Below, piece after piece: positions 46,965 through 55,094 of a stretch of DNA of 64,000 bases. A program made the position numbers and the translations under genes. Source of the DNA: an uncultured Streptomyces sp. Its GTDB lineage: Bacteria; Actinomycetota; Actinomycetes; Streptomycetales; Streptomycetaceae. Numbering within the stretch: position 1 is the first letter of the stretch; each line of letters starts with the position of its first letter. Below the pieces are notes generated by a model that worked only from the letters and a program-made list of their open reading frames with translations, had not been told where the DNA came from and searched no databases. The DNA is taken from NCBI RefSeq assembly GCF_947488945.1, contig NZ_CANLBS010000001.1, positions 186,001-250,000 on the forward strand, in the 5' to 3' direction.

Positions 46965-47804
46965 ATGGGAACGAAGCCGGGGCCGCGCACGCCCAGAGAG
47001 AAGTACGGCGAGGAACTGCGGTTGCGGCGCATCGCGGCAGGGCTGACGCAGGAGGCCCTGAGCGAGACGGTCGTCTGCTCGCCGACCCTCGTCAGCCACT
47101 ATGAGGCGGGGCGCCGGCTGCCGAACCCGGAGGATGCCCAGCGGATCGACCGGGCACTTGGAACCGACGGGTTCTTCGCGCGGTGGTTGCAGGATCTGGA
47201 TCCCGCGTTCGCTCACTATTTCGCGAAAGTCGCGGAGCTGGAGAAAGAAGCTACGGAGATCCGCCAATACGGCGCGTCGCTCATCCCTGGAATGCTCCAG
47301 ACCAAGGAGTACTCGCGCGCAGTGTTCCAGGCATACCGTCCGAACTATCACGCGGAAGAACTTGACGACCTGATTGTCAGCCGCGCCAAGCGAGGCCAGT
47401 TGCTCGACCGGCCGTCTACTCCGGTGGTGTGGACGCTTCTCGACGAGGCGGCGCTCAGGCGTTGTGTCGGCGGACGGCAGGTGATGGCGGAGCAACTGCT
47501 CAAGCTGGCAGAGATGGCTGATTCTGGCCGTCTACGCCTCCATGTGCTGACCCTCGCATCCGGTGCGCACGCACTTCTGGAAGGCATGCTCTATCTTCTC
47601 AATTTCGCGGACGCGGCGCCTCTGGCCTACGTAGAAGGACTTCGCACCGGGCGTTTGATCGATGACCCGACGCTGGTAGAGGCGTGCCACACGTCCTACA
47701 ATCTCGCTCTGAGCGACGCAGCTCCACATCGGGAGTCGGTGGCGCTCGTCAGGGCCATCGCGGAGGAACACGACCATGCACAGCACCAAGCCCGCCATCG
47801 CTGA
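46965..47804 (+). CDS. XRE-family regulator with DUF5753 (279 aa)
   Basis: ATG 46965 follows GGGAG by 9 bases. The N-terminal HTH (YGEELRLRRIAAGLTQEALSETVVCSPTLVSHYEAGRRLPNPEDAQRID) is followed by the DUF5753 domain (AKVAELEKEATEIRQYGASLIPGMLQTKEYSRAVF to the C-terminus). Such proteins are paired with DUF397 genes in great number in Streptomyces and act in development or as toxin-antitoxin-like modules. Local GC is visibly lower than in flanking genes, which fits transfer. It overlaps the DUF397 gene by 29 bases. Confidence 0.92.
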   Translation: MGTKPGPRTPREKYGEELRLRRIAAGLTQEALSETVVCSPTLVSHYEAGRRLPNPEDAQRIDRALGTDGFFARWLQDLDPAFAHYFAKVAELEKEATEIRQYGASLIPGMLQTKEYSRAVFQAYRPNYHAEELDDLIVSRAKRGQLLDRPSTPVVWTLLDEAALRRCVGGRQVMAEQLLKLAEMADSGRLRLHVLTLASGAHALLEGMLYLLNFADAAPLAYVEGLRTGRLIDDPTLVEACHTSYNLALSDAAPHRESVALVRAIAEEHDHAQHQARHR

Positions 47805-48000
47805 CAGTTCGGCTTGGAGCGGGTGGCGCAAGTCCACCTACAGCGGCGGGGCCAATGGCGAGTGCCTGGAAGTCGCCCGCGGCCATGCCACCGTCCCCGT
47901 ACGCGACAGCAAGGTCCCGGCCGGCCCGGCCGTGGTCTTCTCCGCCGAAGGCTGGTCGTCGTTCGTCACCGCGGTCAAGGACGGCCGTCTCTCCGCCTGA
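47776..48000 (+). CDS. DUF397 protein (74 aa)
   Basis: ATG 47776 lies inside the end of the XRE gene, after GGAGGAA. The DUF397 signature is complete: WRKSTYSGGANGECLEVA, VPVRDSK and PAVVFSAEGWSSFVTAVKDG. These small proteins bind their cognate XRE partner and relieve or assist its DNA binding. The tight overlap means coupled translation and a fixed ratio. Confidence 0.93.
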   Translation: MHSTKPAIADSSAWSGWRKSTYSGGANGECLEVARGHATVPVRDSKVPAGPAVVFSAEGWSSFVTAVKDGRLSA

Positions 48001-48009
48001 CCGTCCGCC

Positions 48010-48037
48010 GCCCCGGTGGGTCAACCCCTCCCGGGGC
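48010..48037. terminator. 7-bp hairpin between the DUF397 and HNH genes
   Basis: GCCCCGG (48010-48016) pairs with CCGGGGC (48031-48037) around 14 bases. It is probably a shared end for two convergent units. Confidence 0.45.
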
Positions 48038-48056
48038 AGGGCCCGTCGGGGCGGCC

Positions 48057-48815
48057 TCAGGAACGGGACAGGAACGCGGCTCGCAGATCGGAGTTCCGCA
48101 GCAGGCGCAGGGTCTCTTCCTCGCCGATGAACAGCAGGTCCGCGGCGGGATGCTCGGCCTGGTGGAACATCGCCGCCAGCACGTCGGCCAGCGGTCGGTT
48201 CCAGGCCACCCTGACGATCTTCGCGGCTTTGTCGCGCTGTCCCCGGTCGGTGGCGATGCGCCACAACTCCACCGACTCCTTGGCGGTCTCGTAAGCCGTT
48301 CTGCGCCCCTCTACGAGGACGCCTCGCGCGTTGAGTCCGAACACGGCTATGCACGCCTCGCCCCGGGGCGTCAGCCCCCGGTACGTACCGACCGGCAGAA
48401 CCAGCCGCAGGTGGTCCAGCGGATCCTGGAGCGTGGGATCGAGAAGCAGCGGGCTGCCGTCCTCGTCGGACCGGGGGAAGCGGTTCCGTTTCTGGTTGCT
48501 GTTGCAGTGGGCGCAGGCCAGCAAGTGGTTGAGCCACTCGAAGGTACGCAGCGGGGCGAGGCTCTTGGGCTCGAAGTGGTCGATGTCCGTGCCCTGGCTG
48601 TCGCCGCAGTACATGCAGCGCTGGTGGCCGGGGGCCATGTCCGCGAGAGCGGTCAGCAGGCCGTCGCGTACCCGGCGGCGGACGGTGCTGTGGGCCCAGA
48701 GCCCCGCGGCTGCGGCCTTGCGGTCAGCGTCCGGGGCAGCCTCGATCTGCTCGGTGTACGCCGTGAGCCGGGCCGCCGTCATTGACGACAGCGGAACCCG
48801 TTCGAGTCGGATCAC
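48057..48815 (-). CDS. HNH endonuclease, PtuB-like (252 aa)
   Basis: The start is GTG 48815, overlapping the ATPase stop by 4 bases. A zinc-finger HNH nuclease core is intact: C67-x2-C70 (CMYC), DIDHFEPKS (77-85, with the catalytic His), N96 and CAHCNSNQK (101-107). The C-terminal half is a helical region ending in EEETLRLLRNSDLRAAFLSRS. The protein length and the coupling to an SMC-like ATPase fit PtuB of the Septu anti-phage system, in which the HNH protein cuts nucleic acid once the ATPase complex is triggered. It could alternatively belong to a retron-Septu relative, but no reverse transcriptase is present. Confidence 0.85.
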   Translation of the reverse strand: MIRLERVPLSSMTAARLTAYTEQIEAAPDADRKAAAAGLWAHSTVRRRVRDGLLTALADMAPGHQRCMYCGDSQGTDIDHFEPKSLAPLRTFEWLNHLLACAHCNSNQKRNRFPRSDEDGSPLLLDPTLQDPLDHLRLVLPVGTYRGLTPRGEACIAVFGLNARGVLVEGRRTAYETAKESVELWRIATDRGQRDKAAKIVRVAWNRPLADVLAAMFHQAEHPAADLLFIGEEETLRLLRNSDLRAAFLSRS

Positions 48816-50221
48816 TCCGTCCCGCCGCCCTCTGCGTCCGGGGCCCCGTCCATCTCCTCGGCGATGCGGTGGAGATGGGCGGACACCTCGTGCACCCGCG
48901 CGGTCGGGGAGCTGGTGAGCCGGTCCTTGAGCTTCTTGTAGCGCTCGACCGTCCCGGGTGAGGTGTCGCCCCCGTACACCCGCGATTCCAGCGCGACCAG
49001 TTCGGCGCGGGCGTGCTCGGCCTGCTCGGAGTACGGGGTGTCCAGGCCGAAGAGGTCGGAGAGGACCGCGTCGTCACCGCTGCCGTAGACGACCCGCTCG
49101 TACAGGTCCTCGGACACGACCTCGGGCGCGGCGTCCTCCTCCACGCCCGGCAGGCGGATCAGGCCACCGGGGTCGGCCGCCTGGCAGATGTACGGGCTGT
49201 GGGTCGTCACGATGAACTGGATGTGGGGGAAGTGCTCGGTCAGCCAGGGCCCGATACGACGCTGCCAGGAGACGTGCAGGTGCGCGTCGATCTCGTCGAT
49301 GATCACGACGCCCGGCACCTGGAGGGGACTCGGGCCGGCTTCGCCGTCCTTCCCGGTGAACGCGTCGTCGCCGAAAGCGTCGTGGATCTGCTTGAGCAGG
49401 TCGACCACGAGGGCGGCCACCGTACGGAACCCGTCGCTCATCTCCCGCAGGGGGAACCGGTGGCCGTCGCGGGTGACCCAGAGCCCTTCCGAGTCGACGT
49501 CCTCCACCCGGTAGCCGTCAGGCAGCAGGCCGTGGCCCAGGACCGACAGCGCGGCCCGCTTGAGCGCCGCGGCTCCTTCCCGGCCTTCGAGCGCTCTCAG
49601 GTGCTGCTCGATCAGCCAGGCGACGCCCTCCGCCAGCGAGGCGTCCTCGTGGAAGAGGCTCGCCTGCCGTGCCACCGGCCCCGAGGCCAGCATCAGGCGC
49701 TGCACCTCGCCCGAGCCTCCGGCCATGCGCCGGAACGGGCCGTACGCCGCGCAGAACCAGCCGACGGGGTTGTCCGCCCAGGGGCCGCGCTGTGCGGGGG
49801 TTGCGCTGGTGGTGTTGGGGTTCTGCCTGATGCCCTCCAACGCCGGCTGGGCGCTCTTGCGGCTGCTCCTCCCCTCGGCCGGCGCCGTCCAGCGCAGGCC
49901 CGCCCAGAAGTTGGTCTGCGTGCGCCCGGACGCGGTGAACTTGTCGGAGGTCGCGTCCCGGACGATTTTCGCCTGCGCCGTGCCTACGGCGGCACCGCGC
50001 GACATCCAGTTCTCGAAGCCCTGGACCAAGCCCCGCGCCGCGACCGGGCCGCTGAGCGCAAGGGCCAGCGCCCGGAGCAGCGTCGTCTTTCCCGAGCCGT
50101 TCCGCCCCGCGAGGACCGTCCAGCCGGCGTGGGAGCCGTCCGGGCGGGTCAGGGTCAGGTCTACGACGCGCGGACCGTGGAACGACTTGATGTTCTCGAC
50201 GTACACGCGGGAGACGTACAT
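48812..50221 (-). CDS. SMC/OLD-like AAA ATPase, PtuA-like (469 aa)
   Basis: The product is 469 aa. The opening VSRVYVENIKSFHG leads to Walker A GRNGSGKTT (39-47). MSDGFRTV serves as the ABC-type signature, VVIIDEIDAHLHVSWQ as Walker B with D-loop, and IQFIVTTHSPYI as the switch His. No TOPRIM nuclease domain follows, so it is not an OLD nuclease. The C-terminal 100 residues are helical (EQAEHARAELVALESRV, YKKLKDRL). With the coupled HNH gene this makes a Septu-type pair for phage defence. The ATPase probably multimerises and senses infection. Confidence 0.87.
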   Translation of the reverse strand: MYVSRVYVENIKSFHGPRVVDLTLTRPDGSHAGWTVLAGRNGSGKTTLLRALALALSGPVAARGLVQGFENWMSRGAAVGTAQAKIVRDATSDKFTASGRTQTNFWAGLRWTAPAEGRSSRKSAQPALEGIRQNPNTTSATPAQRGPWADNPVGWFCAAYGPFRRMAGGSGEVQRLMLASGPVARQASLFHEDASLAEGVAWLIEQHLRALEGREGAAALKRAALSVLGHGLLPDGYRVEDVDSEGLWVTRDGHRFPLREMSDGFRTVAALVVDLLKQIHDAFGDDAFTGKDGEAGPSPLQVPGVVIIDEIDAHLHVSWQRRIGPWLTEHFPHIQFIVTTHSPYICQAADPGGLIRLPGVEEDAAPEVVSEDLYERVVYGSGDDAVLSDLFGLDTPYSEQAEHARAELVALESRVYGGDTSPGTVERYKKLKDRLTSSPTARVHEVSAHLHRIAEEMDGAPDAEGGGTE

Positions 50222-50587
50222 GGGTGGGGTTCCGTCCGGTGGGAGGGAGGCGGCGGGCCGGAGTCGACCGAGTTTACGAGATCGGGCCCGCTCCGGGGCT
50301 CAGGAATCCCGCGTACGCGGGCAGAGATCCGCTCCCGCGTCGCCGCGCTCCCGCGCCCCGCACGCGAGACGCCCCGCCGGCCCCCTCCGTCGGCGGGACG
50401 TCTCGTGCGAAGAAGCGGAAGGGGGCCCGACACTGCGGCCGGACCCCGCTCGCTCTCCCCCTCCGTCGGGTCTTCCCGTTCCCCCCGGACCCCTCCCCGG
50501 AAGTCCCGACGCAGTGTGTGACAGGGCAGGACCCTCAAGGGTTGCATCCCTTGACGATCTCTTTACCTTCGATCGTCGCGGGGTGTC
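50222..50587. other. Intergenic region between the sugar operon and the Septu-like pair
   Basis: These 366 bases have no gene. They must hold the promoter of the ATPase-HNH pair and, to its right, the terminator at 50365-50405. A stretch near 50540-50575 (CTTGACGATCTCTTTACCTTC) is AT-richer. No operator is evident. Confidence 0.5.
50365..50405 (-). terminator. 15-bp hairpin after the DUF993/isomerase operon
   Basis: The arm 50365-50379 pairs with 50391-50405 with one mismatch. It lies about 180 bases past the end of the leftward sugar operon and isolates it from the ATPase gene. Confidence 0.7.
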
Positions 50588-51421
50588 TCAGCAGGCGTGT
50601 TCGAGGTAGCGCGCGGCCACCTCGGCCAGTGCCTCGCCGCCGTCGCGGGCCCAGAGCTCCTCGTTGAAGATCTCGACCTCGATCGGGCCGTCGTAGCCGG
50701 TGGCCTCGACCATCGCCCGGAAGGACCGGAAGTCCACGCTGCCGTCGCCGAGCTGGCCCCGGCCCAGCAGGACGCCCGCCGGGAGCGGGGTGATCCAGTC
50801 GGCCAGTTGGAACGCGTGGATACGGCCGCCGGCTCCGGCGCGGGCGATCTGCGCGGGGGCCTGGTCGTCCCACCAGATGTGGTACGTGTCGACGCAGACA
50901 CCGACCTGCTCGGCCGGGAACCGCTCGGCGATGTCGAGCGCCTGGGACAGCGTGGAGACCACGCAGCGGTCCGAGGCGAACATCGGGTGCAGCGGTTCGA
51001 TGGCGAGCCGCACCCCGCGCTCGGCGGCGTACGGGACCAGCTCCGCGAGGGAGTCCGCGACGCGCTCGCGGGCGCCCGCGATGTCACGGTCCCGGGCGGG
51101 CAGTCCTCCGGAGACGAGGACCAGGGTGGCGGTGGACAGGCCCGCCGCCTCGTCGATCGCCGCCCGGTTGTCCGCCAGGGCGGCGGCGCGCTCGGCCGGG
51201 TCGACGGCGGTGAAGAAGCCGCCCCGGCAGAGGCTGGTGACGGTGATCCCGGCGTCGGCGAAGAGCCGGGCGGCGCGCTCGACGCCGTACTCCTGGACGG
51301 GCGCCCGCCACAGACCGGCCTGCCGGACTCCGGCCTTGACGCAGCCCTCGGCGAGCTCCTCCAGGGACCACTGCTTCACGGTCTCCTGGTTGATGGACAG
51401 ACGGCTCAGGTCACCGCTCAT
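50588..51421 (-). CDS. Sugar phosphate isomerase/epimerase (TIM barrel, 277 aa)
   Basis: It is an AP-endonuclease-2 type barrel: LSINQETVKQWSLEELAEGCVKAGVRQAGLWRAP opens it. Metal-binding positions fall in LAIEPLHPMF, VCVDTYHIWWDD, IHAFQLADW and PIEVEIFNEELW. The ATGA overlap with the DUF993 gene couples their translation. It is the last gene of a three-gene leftward sugar operon under LacI control. It likely isomerises or dehydrates a keto-sugar made by the oxidoreductase; the exact sugar is unknown. Confidence 0.87.
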   Translation of the reverse strand: MSGDLSRLSINQETVKQWSLEELAEGCVKAGVRQAGLWRAPVQEYGVERAARLFADAGITVTSLCRGGFFTAVDPAERAAALADNRAAIDEAAGLSTATLVLVSGGLPARDRDIAGARERVADSLAELVPYAAERGVRLAIEPLHPMFASDRCVVSTLSQALDIAERFPAEQVGVCVDTYHIWWDDQAPAQIARAGAGGRIHAFQLADWITPLPAGVLLGRGQLGDGSVDFRSFRAMVEATGYDGPIEVEIFNEELWARDGGEALAEVAARYLEHAC

Positions 51422-52560
51422 CGGGTTCCTCCCTGGACGGTGAGCAGGGCGCGCATGCGGCTCGCGGCGAGTTCCGGATCGGGGAACAGGCCCAGGCGGT
51501 CCGCGAGTTCGTACGCCTTCGCCAGGTGCGGCAGCGAGCGGGCGGACTGAAGGCCGCCGACCATGGTGAAGTGGTCCTGGTGGCCGGCCAGCCAGGCGAG
51601 GAACACCACGCCCGTCTTGTAGAAGCGGGTGGGCGTGCGGAACAGGTGGCGGGACAGCTCGACCGTGGGGTCGAGCAGGTCGCGGAATCCCTGCACGTCG
51701 CCGGTGTCGAGGACGCGGACCGCGTGCGCGGCCAGCGGGCCGAGCGGGTCGAAGATGCCGAGCAGCGCGTGGCTGAAGCCCCGGTCGTCGCCGGCGATCA
51801 GCTCCGGGTAGTTGAAGTCGTCACCGGTGTAGCAGCGGACGCCCGAGGGCAGCCGCCGCCGTACGTCGATCTCGCGGGCCGCGTCGAGCAGCGAGATCTT
51901 GATGCCGTCGACCTTGTCCGGGTGCTCGGCGATGATCTTCAAGAAGGTGTCGGTGGCGACGTCCAGGTCGGACGAGCCCCAGTAACCTTCCAGCGCCGGG
52001 TCGAACATCGGGCCGAGCCAGTGCAGGACGACCGGCTCCGACGCCTGCCGGAGCAGGTGGGCGTACAACTCGGCGTAGTCCTCGGGGCCCCGCGCCGCGG
52101 CGGCGAGGGCGCGGGAGGCCATCAGGATGGCCTGCGCGCCGCTCCCCTCGACGAGCGCGAGCTGCTCCTCGTACGCGGCGCGGACCTCGGCCAGGGTGGC
52201 CGGGCCGGTGAGCTGGTCGGTGCCGACGCCGCAGGCGATCGCGCCGCCGACGGCCTTGGCCTCGGCCGCGGAACGGCGGATCAGCTCGGCGGCCCCCGCC
52301 CAGTCCAGGCCCATGCCGCGCTGGGCGGTGTCCATGGCCTCGGCGACGCCGAGGCCGTGCGACCAGAGGTGGCGGCGGAACGCGAGCGTCGCGTCCCAGT
52401 CCACGGCCGCCGGTTCATCGGGGCTGATGTCGGCGAACGGGTCGGCGACCACGTGCGCGGCGGAGAACACGGTGCGGGAGGCGAGCCGGGCGCCGCCGGG
52501 CGGCAGCGCGAGCGGTTCGGTGCGGGGCTCGTACGGCCCCTGCGGCAGGAGGATCGTCAC
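51418..52560 (-). CDS. DUF993 protein, dihydrodipicolinate synthase-like aldolase (380 aa)
   Basis: GTG 52560 overlaps the oxidoreductase stop by 4 bases. The sequence reads as a DHDPS-superfamily TIM barrel of the DUF993 group: MGLDWAGAAELIRRSAAEAKAVGGAIACGVGTDQL, VVLHWLGPMFDPALEGYWGSSD, then a KIS motif (DKVDGIKISLLDA) whose Lys is the probable Schiff-base residue, and CYTGDDFNYPELIAGD. It may cleave or condense a keto-acid or keto-sugar. It always appears near Gfo/Idh/MocA and isomerase genes, which supports a joint pathway. Confidence 0.84.
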   Translation of the reverse strand: MTILLPQGPYEPRTEPLALPPGGARLASRTVFSAAHVVADPFADISPDEPAAVDWDATLAFRRHLWSHGLGVAEAMDTAQRGMGLDWAGAAELIRRSAAEAKAVGGAIACGVGTDQLTGPATLAEVRAAYEEQLALVEGSGAQAILMASRALAAAARGPEDYAELYAHLLRQASEPVVLHWLGPMFDPALEGYWGSSDLDVATDTFLKIIAEHPDKVDGIKISLLDAAREIDVRRRLPSGVRCYTGDDFNYPELIAGDDRGFSHALLGIFDPLGPLAAHAVRVLDTGDVQGFRDLLDPTVELSRHLFRTPTRFYKTGVVFLAWLAGHQDHFTMVGGLQSARSLPHLAKAYELADRLGLFPDPELAASRMRALLTVQGGTR

Positions 52561-53708
52561 AGGGTCAGCTCCGGGACGTCGAAGCGGCGGCCCTCGGCGG
52601 AGGACTTCAGGCCGAGTTCGGCGAGCTGGACACCGCGGGCGCCGGCCATCAGGTCCCAGGTGTACGGCTCGTCCAGAACGACGTGGCGCAGGAAGAGCTC
52701 CCACTGCGCCTTGAAGCCGTTGTCGAACTCGGCGTTGTCCGGGACTTCCTGCCACTGGTCGCGGAAGGACTCGGTGACCGGGAGGTCCGGGTTCCAGACG
52801 GGCTTGGGGGTGGCCGAGCGGTGCTGGACCCGGCAGTTGCGCAGGCCGGCCACGGCGGAGCCGTGCGTTCCGTCGACCTGGAACTCGACCAGTTCGTCGC
52901 GGTTGACGCGGACGGTCCAGGACGAGTTGATCTGGGCGACGGCGCCGCCCTCCAGCTCGAAGATCCCGTACGCGGCGTCGTCGGCGGTGGCCTGGTAGGG
53001 CTTGCCGTTCTCGTCCCAGCGCTGCGGGATGTGCGTCTGGACGTGCGCCTGGACGGTGTTGACCTTGCCGAACAGCTCGTGCAGGACGTACTCCCAGTGC
53101 GGGAACATGTCGACGACGATGCCGCCGCCGTCCTCGGCTCGGTAGTTCCAGGAGGGGCGCTGCGCTTCCTGCCAGTCGCCCTCGAAGACCCAGTAGCCGA
53201 ACTCGCCGCGCACGGACAGGATGTCGCCGAAGAAGCCGCCGTCGATGAGGCGCTTCAGCTTCAGCAGGCCCGGCAGGAAGATCTTGTCCTGCACTACACC
53301 GTGCTTGATGCCGGCGTCCCGGGCGAGGCGGGCCAGCTCCAGGGCGCCCTCCACGTCCGTAGCGGTGGGCTTCTCGGTGTAGATGTGCTTGCCGGCCGCG
53401 ACGGCCTTCTTGATCGCCTCGACGCGGGCCGAGGTGACCTGGGCGTCGAAGTAGATGTCGATGGTGTCGTCCGCGAGCACCGCGTCCAGGTCGGTCGACC
53501 ACTCGGTCAGACCGTGGCGGGCGGCGAGCTCCTCCAGAGCGTGGGCGCGGCGGCCGATGAGGACCGGTTCGGGCCACAGCACGTCGCCGTCGCCGAGGTC
53601 GAGGCCGCCCTGCTCGCGGATCGCGAGGATCGAGCGCGCCAGGTGCTGCCGGTATCCCATGCGACCCGTCACGCCGTTCATGGCGATGCGCACTGTCCTG
53701 CGTGTCAC
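52557..53708 (-). CDS. Gfo/Idh/MocA family oxidoreductase (383 aa)
   Basis: GTG 53708 with GGAGGGG 6 bases upstream. The N-terminal Rossmann fold begins IAMNGVTGRMGYRQHL, a variant of the GxGxxG motif, and EKPTATDVEGALELARLA holds the catalytic-site Lys. The C-terminal alpha/beta domain (GGGIVVDMFPHWEYVLHELFG) binds the sugar. It should oxidise a hydroxyl of a sugar or glycoside with NAD(P). It is first in a leftward operon with DUF993 and an isomerase, and divergent from the LacI regulator that probably controls it. Confidence 0.9.
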   Translation of the reverse strand: MTRRTVRIAMNGVTGRMGYRQHLARSILAIREQGGLDLGDGDVLWPEPVLIGRRAHALEELAARHGLTEWSTDLDAVLADDTIDIYFDAQVTSARVEAIKKAVAAGKHIYTEKPTATDVEGALELARLARDAGIKHGVVQDKIFLPGLLKLKRLIDGGFFGDILSVRGEFGYWVFEGDWQEAQRPSWNYRAEDGGGIVVDMFPHWEYVLHELFGKVNTVQAHVQTHIPQRWDENGKPYQATADDAAYGIFELEGGAVAQINSSWTVRVNRDELVEFQVDGTHGSAVAGLRNCRVQHRSATPKPVWNPDLPVTESFRDQWQEVPDNAEFDNGFKAQWELFLRHVVLDEPYTWDLMAGARGVQLAELGLKSSAEGRRFDVPELTL

Positions 53709-53745
53709 GAGAATTCCCCTCCGTACTGCCGCGGCCGGTGCCGTA

Positions 53746-53757
53746 GCAAGCGCTTTC
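53746..53757. promoter_or_regulatory. LacI-type operator between the sugar operon and its regulator
   Basis: GCAAGCGCTTTC has the central CG step and AAGCGCTT core of LacI/GalR-family operators, with near-perfect twofold symmetry (one mismatch in the outer bases). It lies 38 bases from the oxidoreductase start and 81 bases from the lacI-type start, so one bound dimer could block both. Confidence 0.72.
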
Positions 53758-53837
53758 TATCGCTGGTGACGCTAGCCTGCCGACAGCGGCCCGGACAAGA
53801 GGGGGCCACGGATCGATTACTCCTCGGAAGGAGAGCG

Positions 53838-54902
53838 ATGACAGTCACCCTGGCGGACGTGGCGGCTCGCGCCCGGGTGTCCCCCGCAACCGTGTCCCGT
53901 GTACTGAACGGCAATTACCCCGTCGCCGCGACGACCCGGGAACGGGTTCTGCGCGCGGTGGACGACCTCGACTACGTCCTGAACGGCCCGGCCAGTTCGC
54001 TCGCCGCCGCCACGTCGGACCTCGTCGGCATCCTGGTGAACGACATCGCCGACCCCTTCTTCGGCATCATGGCGGGCGCCGCGCAGGCCGAGATCGGCGG
54101 CTCCGGCATCACCGGACGCGCGGGCGGCGAGAAGCTCGCGGTGGTCTGCAACACCGGCGGCTCACCGGCCCGCGAACTCAACTACCTCACCCTCCTCCAG
54201 CGCCAGCGGGCCGCCGCCGTGGTGCTGACCGGGGGTGCGCTGGAGGACCGCCACCACCAGGCGGCGATGGCCGCGAAGCTGACGAAGCTCGCCGACGCCG
54301 GCACCCGCATCGTCTTCTGCGGCCGGCCCCCGCTGCCGGACAGCGAGGCCCTGGTCGCCTCCCTCGCCTTCGACAACCGGGGCGGCGCCCGGCGGCTCAC
54401 CGAACACCTGCTCCACCTGGGGCACCGGCGGATCGGTTACGTGGCGGGGCCCGCCGAACGCACCACGACGCGGCACCGGCTGGAAGGCCACCGGGAGGCG
54501 CTGCGGGACGCCGGACTGTCCGAGGGCGCGGAGCAGTTCACCGTGCACGGCCCCTACGACCGGCGCTCCGGATTCGAGGCGACGCTCGAACTGCTGCGCC
54601 GCGAACCCGACGTGACCGCCGTCGTCGCCGCCAACGACACGGTGGCGCTGGGCGCCGCGGCGGCGGTGCGGGAACAGGGCCTGCGCATCCCCGAGGACAT
54701 CTCGGTGGCGGGCTTCGACGACCTGCCGTTCTCCGTGGACGCCACGCCGGCCCTCACGACCGTGCGGCTGCCCCTGGCCGAGGCGGGGGCGCGGGCGGGC
54801 CGGCTCGCCATGGGTACGGAGACCGCGCCGCCCGGAGGCGTGGCCACCATCGCGGCCGAACTCATGGTGCGGGGGTCGACGGCCCCGCCGCGCAGGGGGT
54901 GA
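53838..54902 (+). CDS. LacI-family transcriptional regulator (354 aa)
   Basis: ATG 53838 after GGAAGGAGAG. The HTH and hinge are standard (VTLADVAARARVSPATVSRVLNGNYPVAATTRERVLRAVDDLDYVLNGPASSLA), followed by a periplasmic-binding-protein-like effector domain with ADPFFGIMAG, GHRRIGYVAGP and DISVAGFDDLPFS. It probably represses the divergent Gfo/Idh/MocA-DUF993-isomerase operon and itself through the palindrome at 53746-53757. The inducer is likely the sugar, or a derivative of it, that the operon degrades. Confidence 0.93.
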   Translation: MTVTLADVAARARVSPATVSRVLNGNYPVAATTRERVLRAVDDLDYVLNGPASSLAAATSDLVGILVNDIADPFFGIMAGAAQAEIGGSGITGRAGGEKLAVVCNTGGSPARELNYLTLLQRQRAAAVVLTGGALEDRHHQAAMAAKLTKLADAGTRIVFCGRPPLPDSEALVASLAFDNRGGARRLTEHLLHLGHRRIGYVAGPAERTTTRHRLEGHREALRDAGLSEGAEQFTVHGPYDRRSGFEATLELLRREPDVTAVVAANDTVALGAAAAVREQGLRIPEDISVAGFDDLPFSVDATPALTTVRLPLAEAGARAGRLAMGTETAPPGGVATIAAELMVRGSTAPPRRG

Positions 54903-54968
54903 GCGGGGGCGCGGAGCGGTACGGCACGGGGCGCAGGGCTGTACGGCGCGCGCCGGGGGTTCCTGACA

Positions 54969-54983
54969 CGATGCGTCGCATCG
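54969..54983. promoter_or_regulatory. 15-bp perfect palindrome upstream of the TIM-barrel gene
   Basis: CGATGCG-T-CGCATCG is perfect and stands 112 bases before the GTG at 55095. It is not of the LacI type, so it points to a second regulator, perhaps GntR-like. Confidence 0.5.
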
Positions 54984-55094
54984 CTCCGCACCGACGGGGC
55001 AGTGGTTCTCAGGGCTGCGTCGCGGCACCGGGCGGATCAGCGCGTCCCGGGGCACCTTGTGCGGCCCGCTCGTACCGACGAAAGGACACATGCC

